Part shown: positions 13,563 to 21,492 of the stretch, one piece after another
Numbering within the stretch: position 1 is the first letter of the stretch
Layout of the letters: every line of letters begins with the position of its first letter
Assembly (NCBI GenBank): GCA_030655675.1
Contig: JAUSPM010000124.1
Coordinates: 1-27,118, forward strand
Direction: 5' to 3'
Source: Methanosarcinaceae archaeon
GTDB lineage: Archaea > Halobacteriota > Methanosarcinia > Methanosarcinales > Methanosarcinaceae
DNA: 27,118 nt
Translations under genes and position numbers: made by a program
The notes under the pieces: model-generated
Told to the model about the DNA's origin: nothing
The model's input: the letters and a program-made list of their open reading frames with translations, nothing else
The model's database searches: none

Positions 13563-14951
13563 TCATTTTCTTTTCAGGAAGAGAGTTGCCATTCCCAGTA
13601 TAATCAGTATTAGTACAGGAGCAATAAATGGTACATGAGGGGGACTCATATCGTAGATATAGTTATCATATATCTGGTTTTCAGAGTAATTTGCTACGAT
13701 GCCTATCTCATTATCGGTTAGGTGATTATTACTTATTGTGTTGTTGTTGCTGGAATCCCCAAGGAACTTGCAGTATTTGAAATCCGCGGTTATGATGTCG
13801 GTATTCACCGTTTTATTCTTGGAAGGATCAAGAAAAATACCATAAAACTTGTTTGAGTTTGCAGTGTTATTCTTAAGTGTATTGTTGATAGAAGACTTAA
13901 GATAGATGCCATGTCCACTGTTTGAGTTTGCAATGTTACCCTCCAGCATATTGTTACTGGATTCATTCAGATAAATGCCGTGATCATTGTTCGAATTTGC
14001 AGTGTTAGCGATTAGCGCGTTGTTGTCGCTATAATAATACAACATAATACCATGATTGTTATTCGAAGCATTGTTGTTGCTTAGCACATTGTTGCTAGAA
14101 AATTTATTAAGGTAAATCCCATATTCAGAATTATTCAAAGCATTGTTATTGCTTAGTGTGTTGCTATTGGATCGACCAAGATATATGCCGGATTCGTTAT
14201 TCGAATTTGCAGTGTTAGCGATCAGCGTGTTGTTGCTGGAATGGCTAATGTAAATCCCGTTTTCGCCATTTGAAGCTTTATTGCTGCTAAACAGGTTGTT
14301 GTTGCTGTAATAGTCCAAAACGATACAATATGTATTGTTCGAAACATTGTTACCGTTAAACGTGTTGTTGTTGCCTCCAAACATATAGATGCCACCACGA
14401 TTGTTAAAGACAGTGTTACTGTTCAGCGTGTTATTGCTGGATCCGACCAAAAAGATGCCAATAGAGTTGTCTGATGCAGTGTTATTGCTCAGCGTGTTGT
14501 TGCTGGATTCATCCAGAAAGACACCTACGGTGTTGTTAGATAATTTATTATCAGTAAGGATGCAATCATGAACTCCATCGAGATAGATACCAGAAGTTTC
14601 AGTATTTTTGATCGTACTATTTGCGCCGGTCAAATTAAAGCCGCTGATAGTTACGTTGTTTGCAGTCACATGAAAGACATGATCATTCGAATCGGCGGCC
14701 AGTACAATTGTATCATCCATATTTCCAGATTGTGAGACTATGGTTAATTTCTTATTTATTTCGATATTTTCTATATATGTGCCACTGTATACAAGGATGG
14801 TATCTCCTTCACTTGTATGATTTACAGCTTCCTGTATCGAGTTATAATCTGCTGCACCGCTGTCGCTTACCGTGATTGTTTTCGCTCCAACAGCACCAGC
14901 TGTTATCGTCACAAAAACGAAAGCTATTGCAAAATACATTTCAATTCTCAT
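13563..14951 (-). CDS. Secreted right-handed beta-helix (NosD-like) surface protein
   Basis: A 462-residue surface protein. A signal peptide (about 1-24) is followed by a SYNSIQEAVNHT-type cap (pectin-lyase-like N-terminus, DYNSIQEAVN...GDTILVYSGTYIENI). About a dozen 22-24 residue repeats of the form SSNNTLSNNTASNNxxGIYL then build a parallel beta-helix, and a C-terminal helix ending LFLKRK anchors it. Such Asn-rich NosD/PbH1 repeats are common in methanogen surface proteins. Start: the open frame reaches 14969, but AAGGTGAT lies four bases before ATG 14951, which also opens the signal peptide. There is no catalytic motif, so adhesion or sugar binding is likely. Confidence 0.85.
   Translation of the reverse strand: MRIEMYFAIAFVFVTITAGAVGAKTITVSDSGAADYNSIQEAVNHTSEGDTILVYSGTYIENIEINKKLTIVSQSGNMDDTIVLAADSNDHVFHVTANNVTISGFNLTGANSTIKNTETSGIYLDGVHDCILTDNKLSNNTVGVFLDESSNNTLSNNTASDNSIGIFLVGSSNNTLNSNTVFNNRGGIYMFGGNNNTFNGNNVSNNTYCIVLDYYSNNNLFSSNKASNGENGIYISHSSNNTLIANTANSNNESGIYLGRSNSNTLSNNNALNNSEYGIYLNKFSSNNVLSNNNASNNNHGIMLYYYSDNNALIANTANSNNDHGIYLNESSNNMLEGNIANSNSGHGIYLKSSINNTLKNNTANSNKFYGIFLDPSKNKTVNTDIITADFKYCKFLGDSSNNNTISNNHLTDNEIGIVANYSENQIYDNYIYDMSPPHVPFIAPVLILIILGMATLFLKRK
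13690..14620 (-). repeat. Degenerate ~69-bp coding repeats of the beta-helix protein
   Basis: Within the surface protein gene, blocks resembling GCTTAGTGTGTTGTTGCTGGA (plus-strand reading) recur about every 66-72 bases. They correspond to one 22-24 residue coil of the helix. Some neighbours, for example near 13980 and near 14190, are almost identical at the DNA level over 20 or more bases (both contain TTCGAATTTGCAGTGTTAGC), which allows copy-number change by recombination. Confidence 0.7.
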
Positions 14952-15016
14952 ATACATCACCTTCTTCACCGTTCATTATTTCTCATGCGCCGTAAACTTA
15001 AAAGCGCCCCGATTCA

Positions 15017-15526
15017 TCACGCCGTTATAAACCCGATATCATAATACCTATCACCAAATTTGACCGTATGTGAACTCTTTTCGCTAAGAAAATCCTTACT
15101 TCGTTGCCATTCATCAGGCTTCACTTCCACGAATTGCTGACTTGTGATCGCTTCCCTGATTGCCGGATATTCGTTCAGTTCCTCTTCTGTCAGTACAACA
15201 AAATTAAGATCATCGGGTGCGGATTGCAGCAAATCAGCACCTATGGCTTTGGAATTTATGTGATTGTAAGCACCCCATGCAAAAAAAGCAATAGAGATCA
15301 GGAACATTGCTGCAAAAGAGATTGCAAATGCTTTTGCTACAAAACCGCGTGAGCGTTCTTTGCAGACCAGTATTCCAATGCCAAACAGTATCCAGTAGAC
15401 CAGCAGCATCAAATAAATCGACTGGGGTGGATGTATACCTCTTAAAATATAGCCGCTCAGGTAAAAGGAGATGATACCTATGGCAAAGAACATGAGGTAC
15501 TTGTTTCGTGTAGTCGTTTTGTTCAT
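15017..15526 (-). CDS. Membrane protein with conserved C-terminal domain, paralogue A
   Basis: A 169-residue protein with about three N-terminal helices (about 10-30, 36-54, 65-90) and a soluble C-terminal domain. The latter contains ADLLQSAPDDLNFVVLTEEELNEYPAIREAITSQQ and ends YYDIGFITA. It is a clear paralogue of the protein at 23066-23608, with nearly identical segments around helix 3 (KAFAISFAAMFLIS) and the C-terminus. I do not recognise the family. ATG 15526 follows AAGGTGA. A GTG at 15532 that overlaps the upstream stop is an alternative. It is translationally coupled to the gene at 15529-16116. Confidence 0.78.
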   Translation of the reverse strand: MNKTTTRNKYLMFFAIGIISFYLSGYILRGIHPPQSIYLMLLVYWILFGIGILVCKERSRGFVAKAFAISFAAMFLISIAFFAWGAYNHINSKAIGADLLQSAPDDLNFVVLTEEELNEYPAIREAITSQQFVEVKPDEWQRSKDFLSEKSSHTVKFGDRYYDIGFITA

Positions 15527-15528
15527 GT

Positions 15529-16116
15529 TCACCTTCTACCAAGCGCCAGTAAGGCAGCACTGATCACAATCATCAAAGTGCTGGTTACACCGATAAATGG
15601 AACCTCATTTGCTGGTATTTCATAAATCCGAACTTTATCATCTGGAATTTTATCAATTATTATTCCACCCATATCGGAATCATTCTCGACTTGTGCTTGC
15701 TCCATCGCAGCCAGCTCTTGTAACACAGTATCCCTGTCAGATAGTGGGTGTTTCCCGGGTTCACCGAACACAACCCCGAACCTGTCATCATCAATGTTGA
15801 CATCTTCAAGCATCAGAATTATGGTTTCATTTAAAGCAAAGGTGGGCTCATCTTCAGTGATAACATTCGTACCGATCTTTGTTTTGACAGTTATTGTTTC
15901 TGTAGACAATGGATTCATTAACCATTCCTCTACACCGATTGTCACAATAGTATGATCATAGAATGGTTGAATGTCAGTTACCGTTCCAATTATGATCCGA
16001 TCGGAATGATTTATCTGGTAAGGAATTTCATAGGCTTCTTCAATTAACAGGGCTGTTGCGACATTTGTTGATGCCAACAGCAGTATTAGGGCGAATAGTA
16101 TGTTTATTTGTTTCAT
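15529..16116 (-). CDS. Secreted, C-terminally anchored protein, short paralogue A
   Basis: A 195-residue protein with a signal peptide (MKQINILFALILLLASTNVATA). A conserved extracellular domain (about 23-140) contains DRIIIGTVTDIQPFYDHTIVTIGVEEW, the motif ETITVKTKIGTNVITEDEPTF and FGEPGKHPLSD. A C-terminal helix followed by GRR anchors it. The N-terminal 140 residues closely match the first 140 of the 363-residue protein at 21930-23021, which carries an extra domain before its anchor. The domain looks like a beta-sandwich. Function unknown. The ribosome binding site AAGGAGG is strong. The next gene downstream overlaps its stop. Confidence 0.8.
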   Translation of the reverse strand: MKQINILFALILLLASTNVATALLIEEAYEIPYQINHSDRIIIGTVTDIQPFYDHTIVTIGVEEWLMNPLSTETITVKTKIGTNVITEDEPTFALNETIILMLEDVNIDDDRFGVVFGEPGKHPLSDRDTVLQELAAMEQAQVENDSDMGGIIIDKIPDDKVRIYEIPANEVPFIGVTSTLMIVISAALLALGRR

Positions 16117-16130
16117 GTTACCTCCTTATA

Positions 16131-16559
16131 TCACACGACTTCAGAATAAATGGCAATTCCATCATTTTCATTATAATTTATACTATCTATTGAGATGATC
16201 ACTGCTTCCCATGGACCCAATGAGGTGTCATATGTAGCACTCCTATTATTTTCCAAAGTTGCTTTTAACACATATCGATTCTCAAATGGTAAAAATGATC
16301 TCAGCAAAAACCATGGACCCTTATATTTATTCACTGCTTCTTTTGGTGCCAATTCATATTCTTTTTCAAACACAGATTTGTTATTTGAATTGATTATTTC
16401 AATAGTGACCGTATGGAAAACAAAGTCTTCATTAGAGATACTAAACATTTGTGTTGTTGGAGCGCCTATGAACAAAGTCGGCAGAATGATAAATAAACCT
16501 ACTAAAATTGCCAGTACGATTCCTGCTGCATAGAGAATGATTTTGTTAATCTTCCGCAT
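16131..16559 (-). CDS. Small secreted or membrane-anchored protein
   Basis: A 142-residue protein with an N-terminal hydrophobic segment (about 5-27) and an extracellular beta-rich domain of about 110 residues (FVFHTVTIEIINSNNKSVFEKEYELAP...), resembling an Ig-like fold. The open frame begins at 16595, but AAAGGTGAT sits three bases before ATG 16559, giving MRKINKIILYAAG. It lies 14 bases upstream of the secreted paralogue A on the same strand. A sequence resembling its last codons (EVV then stop) also precedes the 21930-23021 paralogue, suggesting it was part of the duplicated block. Confidence 0.72.
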   Translation of the reverse strand: MRKINKIILYAAGIVLAILVGLFIILPTLFIGAPTTQMFSISNEDFVFHTVTIEIINSNNKSVFEKEYELAPKEAVNKYKGPWFLLRSFLPFENRYVLKATLENNRSATYDTSLGPWEAVIISIDSINYNENDGIAIYSEVV

Positions 16560-16595
16560 ATTATCACCTTTAATTGTTTGAGTTGTTACCTGCAC

Positions 16596-17783
16596 TTATT
16601 TCTTTAAATATAAAACTAAAAACGCTATTAAAAGTGTAATAGCTGTAAAGCCTGGTGTTTCAGGATGTTCCGAATCACCTTCAACTGCCACATCTGTTGC
16701 TAATCCTCCTTCATCAAGTTCATCATTTACTGGCAGACTTTCGAACCGGAATATGACTGGCACGTCATCAATCCCCATCTGCATACCTTGCCGGTCAAAT
16801 ATCTCGTAAATTTCGTCCATTAAGGATTTATTGACATCGGAACCCGCCAAAAAAGAAACAGTTCGGTAACCTTGATATCCATAACCGTAGGAAATAATAG
16901 GGCCATCAGGATAAAGATATACCTGCATATCCCCTCTTACTCCACTTCCAATGCTATCAAGTTGTTCGAGCCACTCTCGCTTCTCATCTTCGATAAAAAA
17001 TTCTCGTTCTTTTCCATAAGTGGCGATGATCCCAATCGGTTGTTGATTTTCCATCCTTTCAATGCCATTTTTCGCAAAAGTGCGAACCAGCTCATATTCA
17101 TCATTTAGTGCTTTTGTAAGTGGTTCAACGATTCTTTCATCATTTATTCTACTAAGTGCTTCAGCAGCACGGGCCCGAACCTGTGGATTATCGTTTTCAA
17201 GTGCCTGTATCAAGGAATCTACTGCCGGCTCCCCTATCTCACGTAAAGAATATGCAGCCCCCGCACGAAGTTCTAAATCGAGATTATCCAGTGCCTGAAT
17301 CAGAGGTTCCACTGCCGGCTCTCCAATTTTCCCAAGAGCGCCTATTGCACTCTCTCGGGAATTGAAGTTTTCATCAGGATTGTTCATAACCTCTGTAAGG
17401 GGTCCTACTGCCGGTTCACCGATATTTGCAAGTGCATTTTCCGCAGCGGTTCGAACCTGTTGTTCATCAGCCAACAATTCAATGAGGGGGTCTATTGCCC
17501 TCTCGTCCCCGATCTTGCCAAGAGCCTGTGCTGCATTCTCACGGACTTCCGGGTTGTTATTCTTCAGTGCCTGTATCAGAGGCTCAACCACCGGTTCACC
17601 CATTTCAACAAGGGCTTTTACGGCATTCACTTTAACAGAAATATTCTGGTCGGCTAGATCCTGTATCAGGGATTCTACCGCAGCTTCATTCACAGAAGTA
17701 TTATTGACACTGGCACATGCAATGGATATGCTGAATATCAATACGGTGACTAACAATAAAATTTTTAACACTTTAACTTTCAT
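16596..17783 (-). CDS. Secreted HEAT-repeat protein with PGF-CTERM-like anchor
   Basis: A 395-residue surface protein. A signal peptide ends near CASVNN (about 1-25). Six or seven PBS-lyase-type HEAT repeats cover about 33-245; each reads like EPLIQALKNNNPEVRENAAQALGKIG. A C-terminal beta domain of about 110 residues (250-355) has GPIISYGYGYQGYRTVSF. The end, PETPGFTAITLLIAFL then KK, fits a PGF-CTERM sorting signal processed by archaeosortase A. HEAT repeats are usually protein-binding scaffolds, and placing them outside the cell is less common. GAGGAG lies eight bases before the ATG. Confidence 0.87.
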   Translation of the reverse strand: MKVKVLKILLLVTVLIFSISIACASVNNTSVNEAAVESLIQDLADQNISVKVNAVKALVEMGEPVVEPLIQALKNNNPEVRENAAQALGKIGDERAIDPLIELLADEQQVRTAAENALANIGEPAVGPLTEVMNNPDENFNSRESAIGALGKIGEPAVEPLIQALDNLDLELRAGAAYSLREIGEPAVDSLIQALENDNPQVRARAAEALSRINDERIVEPLTKALNDEYELVRTFAKNGIERMENQQPIGIIATYGKEREFFIEDEKREWLEQLDSIGSGVRGDMQVYLYPDGPIISYGYGYQGYRTVSFLAGSDVNKSLMDEIYEIFDRQGMQMGIDDVPVIFRFESLPVNDELDEGGLATDVAVEGDSEHPETPGFTAITLLIAFLVLYLKK

Positions 17784-17847
17784 CGAAATTATCTCCTCTT
17801 TATTTTATAGCACAATTTTCAAATTATATGTCAATCAATCAATCCAA

Positions 17848-18228
17848 CTACATCTGTGGTTCTGTCATTGCGATCCAGACAATCACTAACAAATAAATTA
17901 TCAGGGCAAGCACCCCGATTGCAATTGCTTTCTCAATATATGCCTGCACTTTTGGATTTCTGATAAATGTAAACTTTGGATACTTATTTTTGCCATACCA
18001 CCATATGGATATTATACCAAGGATGACAGCCCCAATTGCTATAATAAGCGAAACGGTTGTATCATGGCTCCATTGTGATGCACTGGGGGCGTACATTAAA
18101 AATTGCAGCAATATACGCAAACCCAGAGCTATTGAAACTGTGCCAAAAAACAAGTAAATAAAATGAACCAGACGCATCAGGCGTGCAGTGTTCCATGGTT
18201 TTAATTTATCAGAATCTTCAACGTTCAT
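17848..18228 (-). CDS. Hypothetical four-helix membrane protein
   Basis: A 126-residue membrane protein with hydrophobic segments near 20-47, 60-78 and 100-122, a short basic loop (WWYGKNKYPKFTFIRNPK) and no recognised domain. The start follows GGAGG and overlaps the end of the gene upstream (18218-18598) by 11 bases, so they are coupled. I do not recognise it. Confidence 0.65.
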   Translation of the reverse strand: MNVEDSDKLKPWNTARLMRLVHFIYLFFGTVSIALGLRILLQFLMYAPSASQWSHDTTVSLIIAIGAVILGIISIWWYGKNKYPKFTFIRNPKVQAYIEKAIAIGVLALIIYLLVIVWIAMTEPQM

Positions 18229-18598
18229 CGGCTATCCTCCAATCCACTTTCCTGTAAACAAGGAAGTAATACATCACAGCACCAATAAAATTTGCAAAGA
18301 ATATACCAAGGCACCAGATCAGTTTATCATATTCGCCGCTGGAAGGGAACTTCTCTCTTGGTCTTTGTAGGCAGTCGATAAACATCCCGATCAAGAAGCC
18401 AAAAACCGCTACAACAATAATTGCGTAGATGACAAAGATTGCCATGGATAATCCCAGTATTATTAATTCTATCACTGTAGAATTCGACTCGCCTTCCTGA
18501 GTACCGAGCACAGAATTATATGGATTATAATTAAGCAGGAACAGTGAAACCAATAACACTATCACAAATCCACCAAACAAGATGTATTTTCTTTTCAT
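18218..18598 (-). CDS. Membrane protein with PLDc_N-like domain and shared leader
   Basis: A 126-residue membrane protein. The first 40 or so residues (MKRKYILFGGFVIVLLVSLF...EGESNST) are a leader almost identical to that of the neighbouring 18669-19175 gene. The rest has one helix (about 45-75) and a C-terminal KLIWCLGIFFANFIGAVMYYF followed by RK, which is typical of the PLDc_N (phospholipase D nuclease N-terminal) family of two-helix proteins. The leader and the body therefore appear to come from different sources. Confidence 0.72.
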   Translation of the reverse strand: MKRKYILFGGFVIVLLVSLFLLNYNPYNSVLGTQEGESNSTVIELIILGLSMAIFVIYAIIVVAVFGFLIGMFIDCLQRPREKFPSSGEYDKLIWCLGIFFANFIGAVMYYFLVYRKVDWRIADER

Positions 18599-18607
18599 AT
18601 TATTTCC
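18540..18607 (-). repeat. Leader and RBS segment, copy 2
   Basis: About 68 bases covering the ribosome binding site, start codon and the first 19 codons are almost the same as 19117-19184 (offset 577). Weaker similarity extends about 45 bases further into the coding sequence, into GEGxxx-type codons that encode EGE-N-T. Confidence 0.7.
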
Positions 18608-18668
18608 TCATTTCTTACAGCAGCCACAAATGCCATGCTCACAATCACTTCCATTAGCGCGCTGGTTT

Positions 18669-19175
18669 TCATTCTACAATGATTGTTACAGGTTCAGATT
18701 CAATACTGCCAACCCAGTAGGGCTTTGTGATTCGCTCGCCAAGCTGTGTATAATAGACGGCACGAAGCGAGTATTCGCCCCTACTTAACTCCCAGCAGTT
18801 TGAATCCTGTGTATGTTTCATCGATTCACCGGGATTTAATTTAACCAGATATTCATTTGTGAGTGGTGTTCTCTCGATCACACCGCATAAATACGGCAAT
18901 TCGGTAGCATTTTGATATGAAAGAATGATGTTATAGCTTACCTGCTCCTCCAGATCCCATACATTTATTTTATTATCACCTGTGTTTGTTAATTCAAGTT
19001 CAATTTCAAAGTTCTCTCCCTCTTTCACATGAGTTTTTTCCGGTGTCAGTGTGAAATTCAATTCGCCTTCCTGGGGACGACCCAGAAGATCGTATGGAAT
19101 AGACGATTTGAGCAGGAATAGTGAAAATAATAACAGTATCACAAATCCACCAAATAAGATGTATTTTCTTTTCAT
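18669..19175 (-). CDS. Secreted Ig-like domain protein with shared leader
   Basis: A 168-residue protein. The leader (MKRKYILFGGFVILLLFSLFLL) acts as signal peptide or anchor. An extracellular beta-sandwich domain (about 43-168) follows, with KTHVKEGENFEIELELTNTGDNKINVWD, then LNPGESMKHTQDSNC and a final EPVTIIVE. This layout resembles BsuPI/CARDB-like adhesion or inhibitor modules. The two Cys (CGVI, NCWE) may form a disulfide. The leader and its ribosome binding region are duplicated at 18540-18607. Function unknown. Confidence 0.75.
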   Translation of the reverse strand: MKRKYILFGGFVILLLFSLFLLKSSIPYDLLGRPQEGELNFTLTPEKTHVKEGENFEIELELTNTGDNKINVWDLEEQVSYNIILSYQNATELPYLCGVIERTPLTNEYLVKLNPGESMKHTQDSNCWELSRGEYSLRAVYYTQLGERITKPYWVGSIESEPVTIIVE

Positions 19176-19184
19176 ATTATTTTC
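19117..19184 (-). repeat. Leader and RBS segment, copy 1
   Basis: Upstream partner of the 18540-18607 copy. It covers the ribosome binding site, start codon and leader codons of the Ig-like protein gene. Confidence 0.7.
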
Positions 19185-19216
19185 TCACTTTTTAGGTACA
19201 TGTGTTTAGTTTATGT

Positions 19217-19399
19217 CTACAACCTGCAAGTTTTTCGATAGTATATTCTCCACAGAATGCCACACCCGATCCCAATTCCAAGAGCTAATCCATTCATTAT
19301 GTTGCTCACATTTCCAAACATATAATTTGCAATCACGAAAACAAATGTATACATAAATATACTTACAAAAAGTGCAATTAAAATTTCTTTGTCGCCCAA
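19217..19399 (-). CDS. Small two-helix membrane protein, end of ABC operon
   Basis: A 60-residue protein with two hydrophobic helices (about 5-24 and 32-48) and a basic C-terminus (WRIYYRKTCRL). AAAGGTGAT lies four bases before TTG 19399, which I chose as the start. The open frame runs back to 19453 without a ribosome binding site, and an ATG at 19403 is in a different frame that encodes a Cys-rich, unlikely product. It follows the ABC ATPase gene after about 70 bases and may belong to the same transcript. Confidence 0.55.
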   Translation of the reverse strand: MGDKEILIALFVSIFMYTFVFVIANYMFGNVSNIMNGLALGIGIGCGILWRIYYRKTCRL

Positions 19400-19468
19400 A
19401 CATATCACCTTTTTAGTGGAATTATAAAGTATTTTTATTGTTTTGCCATTCAATTTTTCTATACCGGA

Positions 19469-20383
19469 TCAAGTCGTTAAGTGAATGAATATATCCTCAA
19501 GTGATCTTGATTTTTCATTCAATTCGAAAATATCAGCTCCAACTGAAACAAGGCCATGAATTATGTCGGGTCTTATATCGTGCCTTGAATCTGCATAAAC
19601 AAGTAACTTATTTCCATCGATCTGTTCCACTTTTCGAACATGCTTCATTTGTTTAAGCCACTCAACCATCTTCAAAGATAAATTTTGAATTCCTACAGTA
19701 ATGATACTTTCAGTTTCGAGATGATTCTTGATCAGATCAATGTCATCTTCTGCAACAAGCTTTCCTTTATGAATAATCCCGACTCGGTTACAAATTTGTT
19801 GTATTTCAAACAGATTATGCGATGAGATAATAATTGTAATGCCTTCTTTATTAAGTTCAATTAGGAGATCACGTACCTGTTTTGCCCATAATGGATCAAC
19901 ACCATTTGTTATTTCATCCAGAATTAATAGTTCAGGATTTCCTATTAGTGCCTGGGCAATTCCAAGTCTCTTTTTCATGCCATGGGAAAAATTTCCGACA
20001 TTAATATCTTTAGAATCATTTAATCCAACCAATTGAAGCAGACGAACAGATTCTGAAAGAGCCTGCATCTTGTTTAAGCCTTTTAAAGACCCGAATAACA
20101 GCATGTGATCTTTAGCACTGCGATTTGGATAAAAATTTGATTCTTGAGGATATACACCGATATTTTTTTTGATGCTATTGAAATCTGATAGTTCCAGACC
20201 ATTAACTATGGCATCTCCACTGGTAGGTCGTATTAAACCGCTCAGCATTCCTATGGTTGTGGTCTTTCCTGCACCGTTTGGCCCCAAAAAACCATAAATG
20301 TCTCCTTTTTGAATATGAATATTTAAATTATCTACGGCAACGAATTCCCCAAAAGTCTTTGTAAGATTTTTTGTTTTAAGCAT
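19469..20383 (-). CDS. ABC transporter ATP-binding protein (ABC-2 exporter type)
   Basis: A 304-residue cytoplasmic ATPase of the DRA/CcmA-like group that drives ABC-2 permeases. Walker A is GPNGAGKTT (about 34-42). The Q-loop follows (YPQE). Walker B is LLILDE, then EITNGVDP, and the H-loop is ISSHN. The signature is FSHGM, where LSGGQ is usual, with the second position still Ser. About 90 residues of C-terminal extension follow the nucleotide-binding domain. GGAGGG in the end of the permease gene precedes the start, so the two are coupled. Substrate unknown. Confidence 0.93.
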   Translation of the reverse strand: MLKTKNLTKTFGEFVAVDNLNIHIQKGDIYGFLGPNGAGKTTTIGMLSGLIRPTSGDAIVNGLELSDFNSIKKNIGVYPQESNFYPNRSAKDHMLLFGSLKGLNKMQALSESVRLLQLVGLNDSKDINVGNFSHGMKKRLGIAQALIGNPELLILDEITNGVDPLWAKQVRDLLIELNKEGITIIISSHNLFEIQQICNRVGIIHKGKLVAEDDIDLIKNHLETESIITVGIQNLSLKMVEWLKQMKHVRKVEQIDGNKLLVYADSRHDIRPDIIHGLVSVGADIFELNEKSRSLEDIFIHLTT

Positions 20384-20384
20384 T

Positions 20385-21134
20385 TTAGAAATCCCTCCTA
20401 TTCATTACGGATATCAGGGAACCCAGGGATGCTGTAATGAAAAATAACATTCCGCCAATAGATTTAAAAATCTGCAACATGTCTGCTTTTGGGTTAAAAA
20501 TTGAATCAAATCCAATATATCCATACCAGGTTGGAGTGAAATATTTTAAGAATTCATATTTAAAACCTGTACTAAATATCATCAATATAATCAGAGCCGT
20601 AAATGATAGTACAAGGGCTGTGGATGAATTATCTGCCAATGCTGAAATGTTTAAACAAAGTCCTATAAAACATCCAAAATATAGTGTTAACAAAAACCAG
20701 GATAATACAGGATACAAGGGCATGTATGTTTGCGTGTTAATGGCTACATAGAGGTATATTATCATAAAGACAATACCTACAATTAATGAAAATAAGATGT
20801 TCAAACCTATGAATTTCCCAATTATGAATGAACTTCTCTTTATTTTAGGAATAATTAAACGAATTGTCCCGGATTCGATTTCACGTGAAACACTATCATA
20901 GGATAAGGCAATCACAAATACCGGCCCCAGCAGCAATAATGCAAGATACGAAGTAATATATCCAATATTTGCACTTGTTTCACTTTCTGCCATAAGTAAT
21001 TGAATTATTGAACTACTGTATATCGATAACAGCGACAATATGACGAACATTGCTATCGTGACCAAAACTCTCGTATTGCGGAGTTCATTTTTCAGCAAAT
21101 CTTTGCATACAATTGACGTTTCATGTAAATCCAT
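20385..21134 (-). CDS. ABC-2 type transporter permease
   Basis: A 249-residue permease with six predicted helices. It has a cytosolic N-terminus (about 1-20), helix 1 near 24-45, and the typical LLLGPVFVIALSYDSVSREIESGTIRLIIPKIKR segment (about 88-122), a hallmark of ABC-2 exporters in the NatB/YhaP or CcmB-like style. The end lies one base before the ATPase gene. The two form the exporter core together with the small proteins upstream. Confidence 0.87.
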   Translation of the reverse strand: MDLHETSIVCKDLLKNELRNTRVLVTIAMFVILSLLSIYSSSIIQLLMAESETSANIGYITSYLALLLLGPVFVIALSYDSVSREIESGTIRLIIPKIKRSSFIIGKFIGLNILFSLIVGIVFMIIYLYVAINTQTYMPLYPVLSWFLLTLYFGCFIGLCLNISALADNSSTALVLSFTALIILMIFSTGFKYEFLKYFTPTWYGYIGFDSIFNPKADMLQIFKSIGGMLFFITASLGSLISVMNRRDF

Positions 21135-21138
21135 AATT

Positions 21139-21492
21139 CTACTTCCTATATTTTCTCGCGATTGAACCTATAAATGAACCAAGAATAACATTAAATAGAA
21201 TTTCAAGTAACAAGACAACAGCCACAAGGCCTGTAATAGCACCGTATGACAAAACTACATCCAGATCAGGATCATTGAAAAGTGTAATTCCAATTCCAAT
21301 GATTTGTTGAATGATGACTGCAAGTGCGATGAATTTTAGTTGTTTACTTTCAATAGAGAATCCAACTACCATTCCTACGACAATTGCAGAGAGAGATAAT
21401 GTTGTTTCATCTGTATAATTGGAAAAAGTACCCATTATAACCATTAATGTTCCTATAAATATACCAGCCAACATTGATTTATTTTTATTCAT
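21139..21492 (-). CDS. Small four-helix membrane protein in ABC operon
   Basis: A 117-residue hydrophobic protein with four helices (about 7-27, 29-47, 52-72 and 80-110) and a basic C-terminus (IGSIARKYRK). The start overlaps the stop of the 35-residue ORF (ATGA), and its stop lies four bases ahead of the permease gene. It is probably an accessory subunit or immunity-like partner of the ABC exporter. That role is inferred from gene order only. Confidence 0.7.
   Translation of the reverse strand: MNKNKSMLAGIFIGTLMVIMGTFSNYTDETTLSLSAIVVGMVVGFSIESKQLKFIALAVIIQQIIGIGITLFNDPDLDVVLSYGAITGLVAVVLLLEILFNVILGSFIGSIARKYRK

Noticed and set aside
13690..14620. CRISPR-like repeated blocks
   Set aside because: The blocks are in frame, degenerate and encode NosD-type coils, with no unique spacers or cas genes.
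17362..17889. 175-residue plus-strand ORF opposite the HEAT-repeat gene
   Set aside because: It mirrors the repeats of the real gene on the other strand; its Ser/Arg-rich translation has no domain or ribosome binding site.
19206..19403. ATG-start 65-residue ORF overlapping the small membrane protein
   Set aside because: Its product is Cys/aromatic-rich and has no membrane helix pattern; the TTG-start frame gives a regular two-helix protein.
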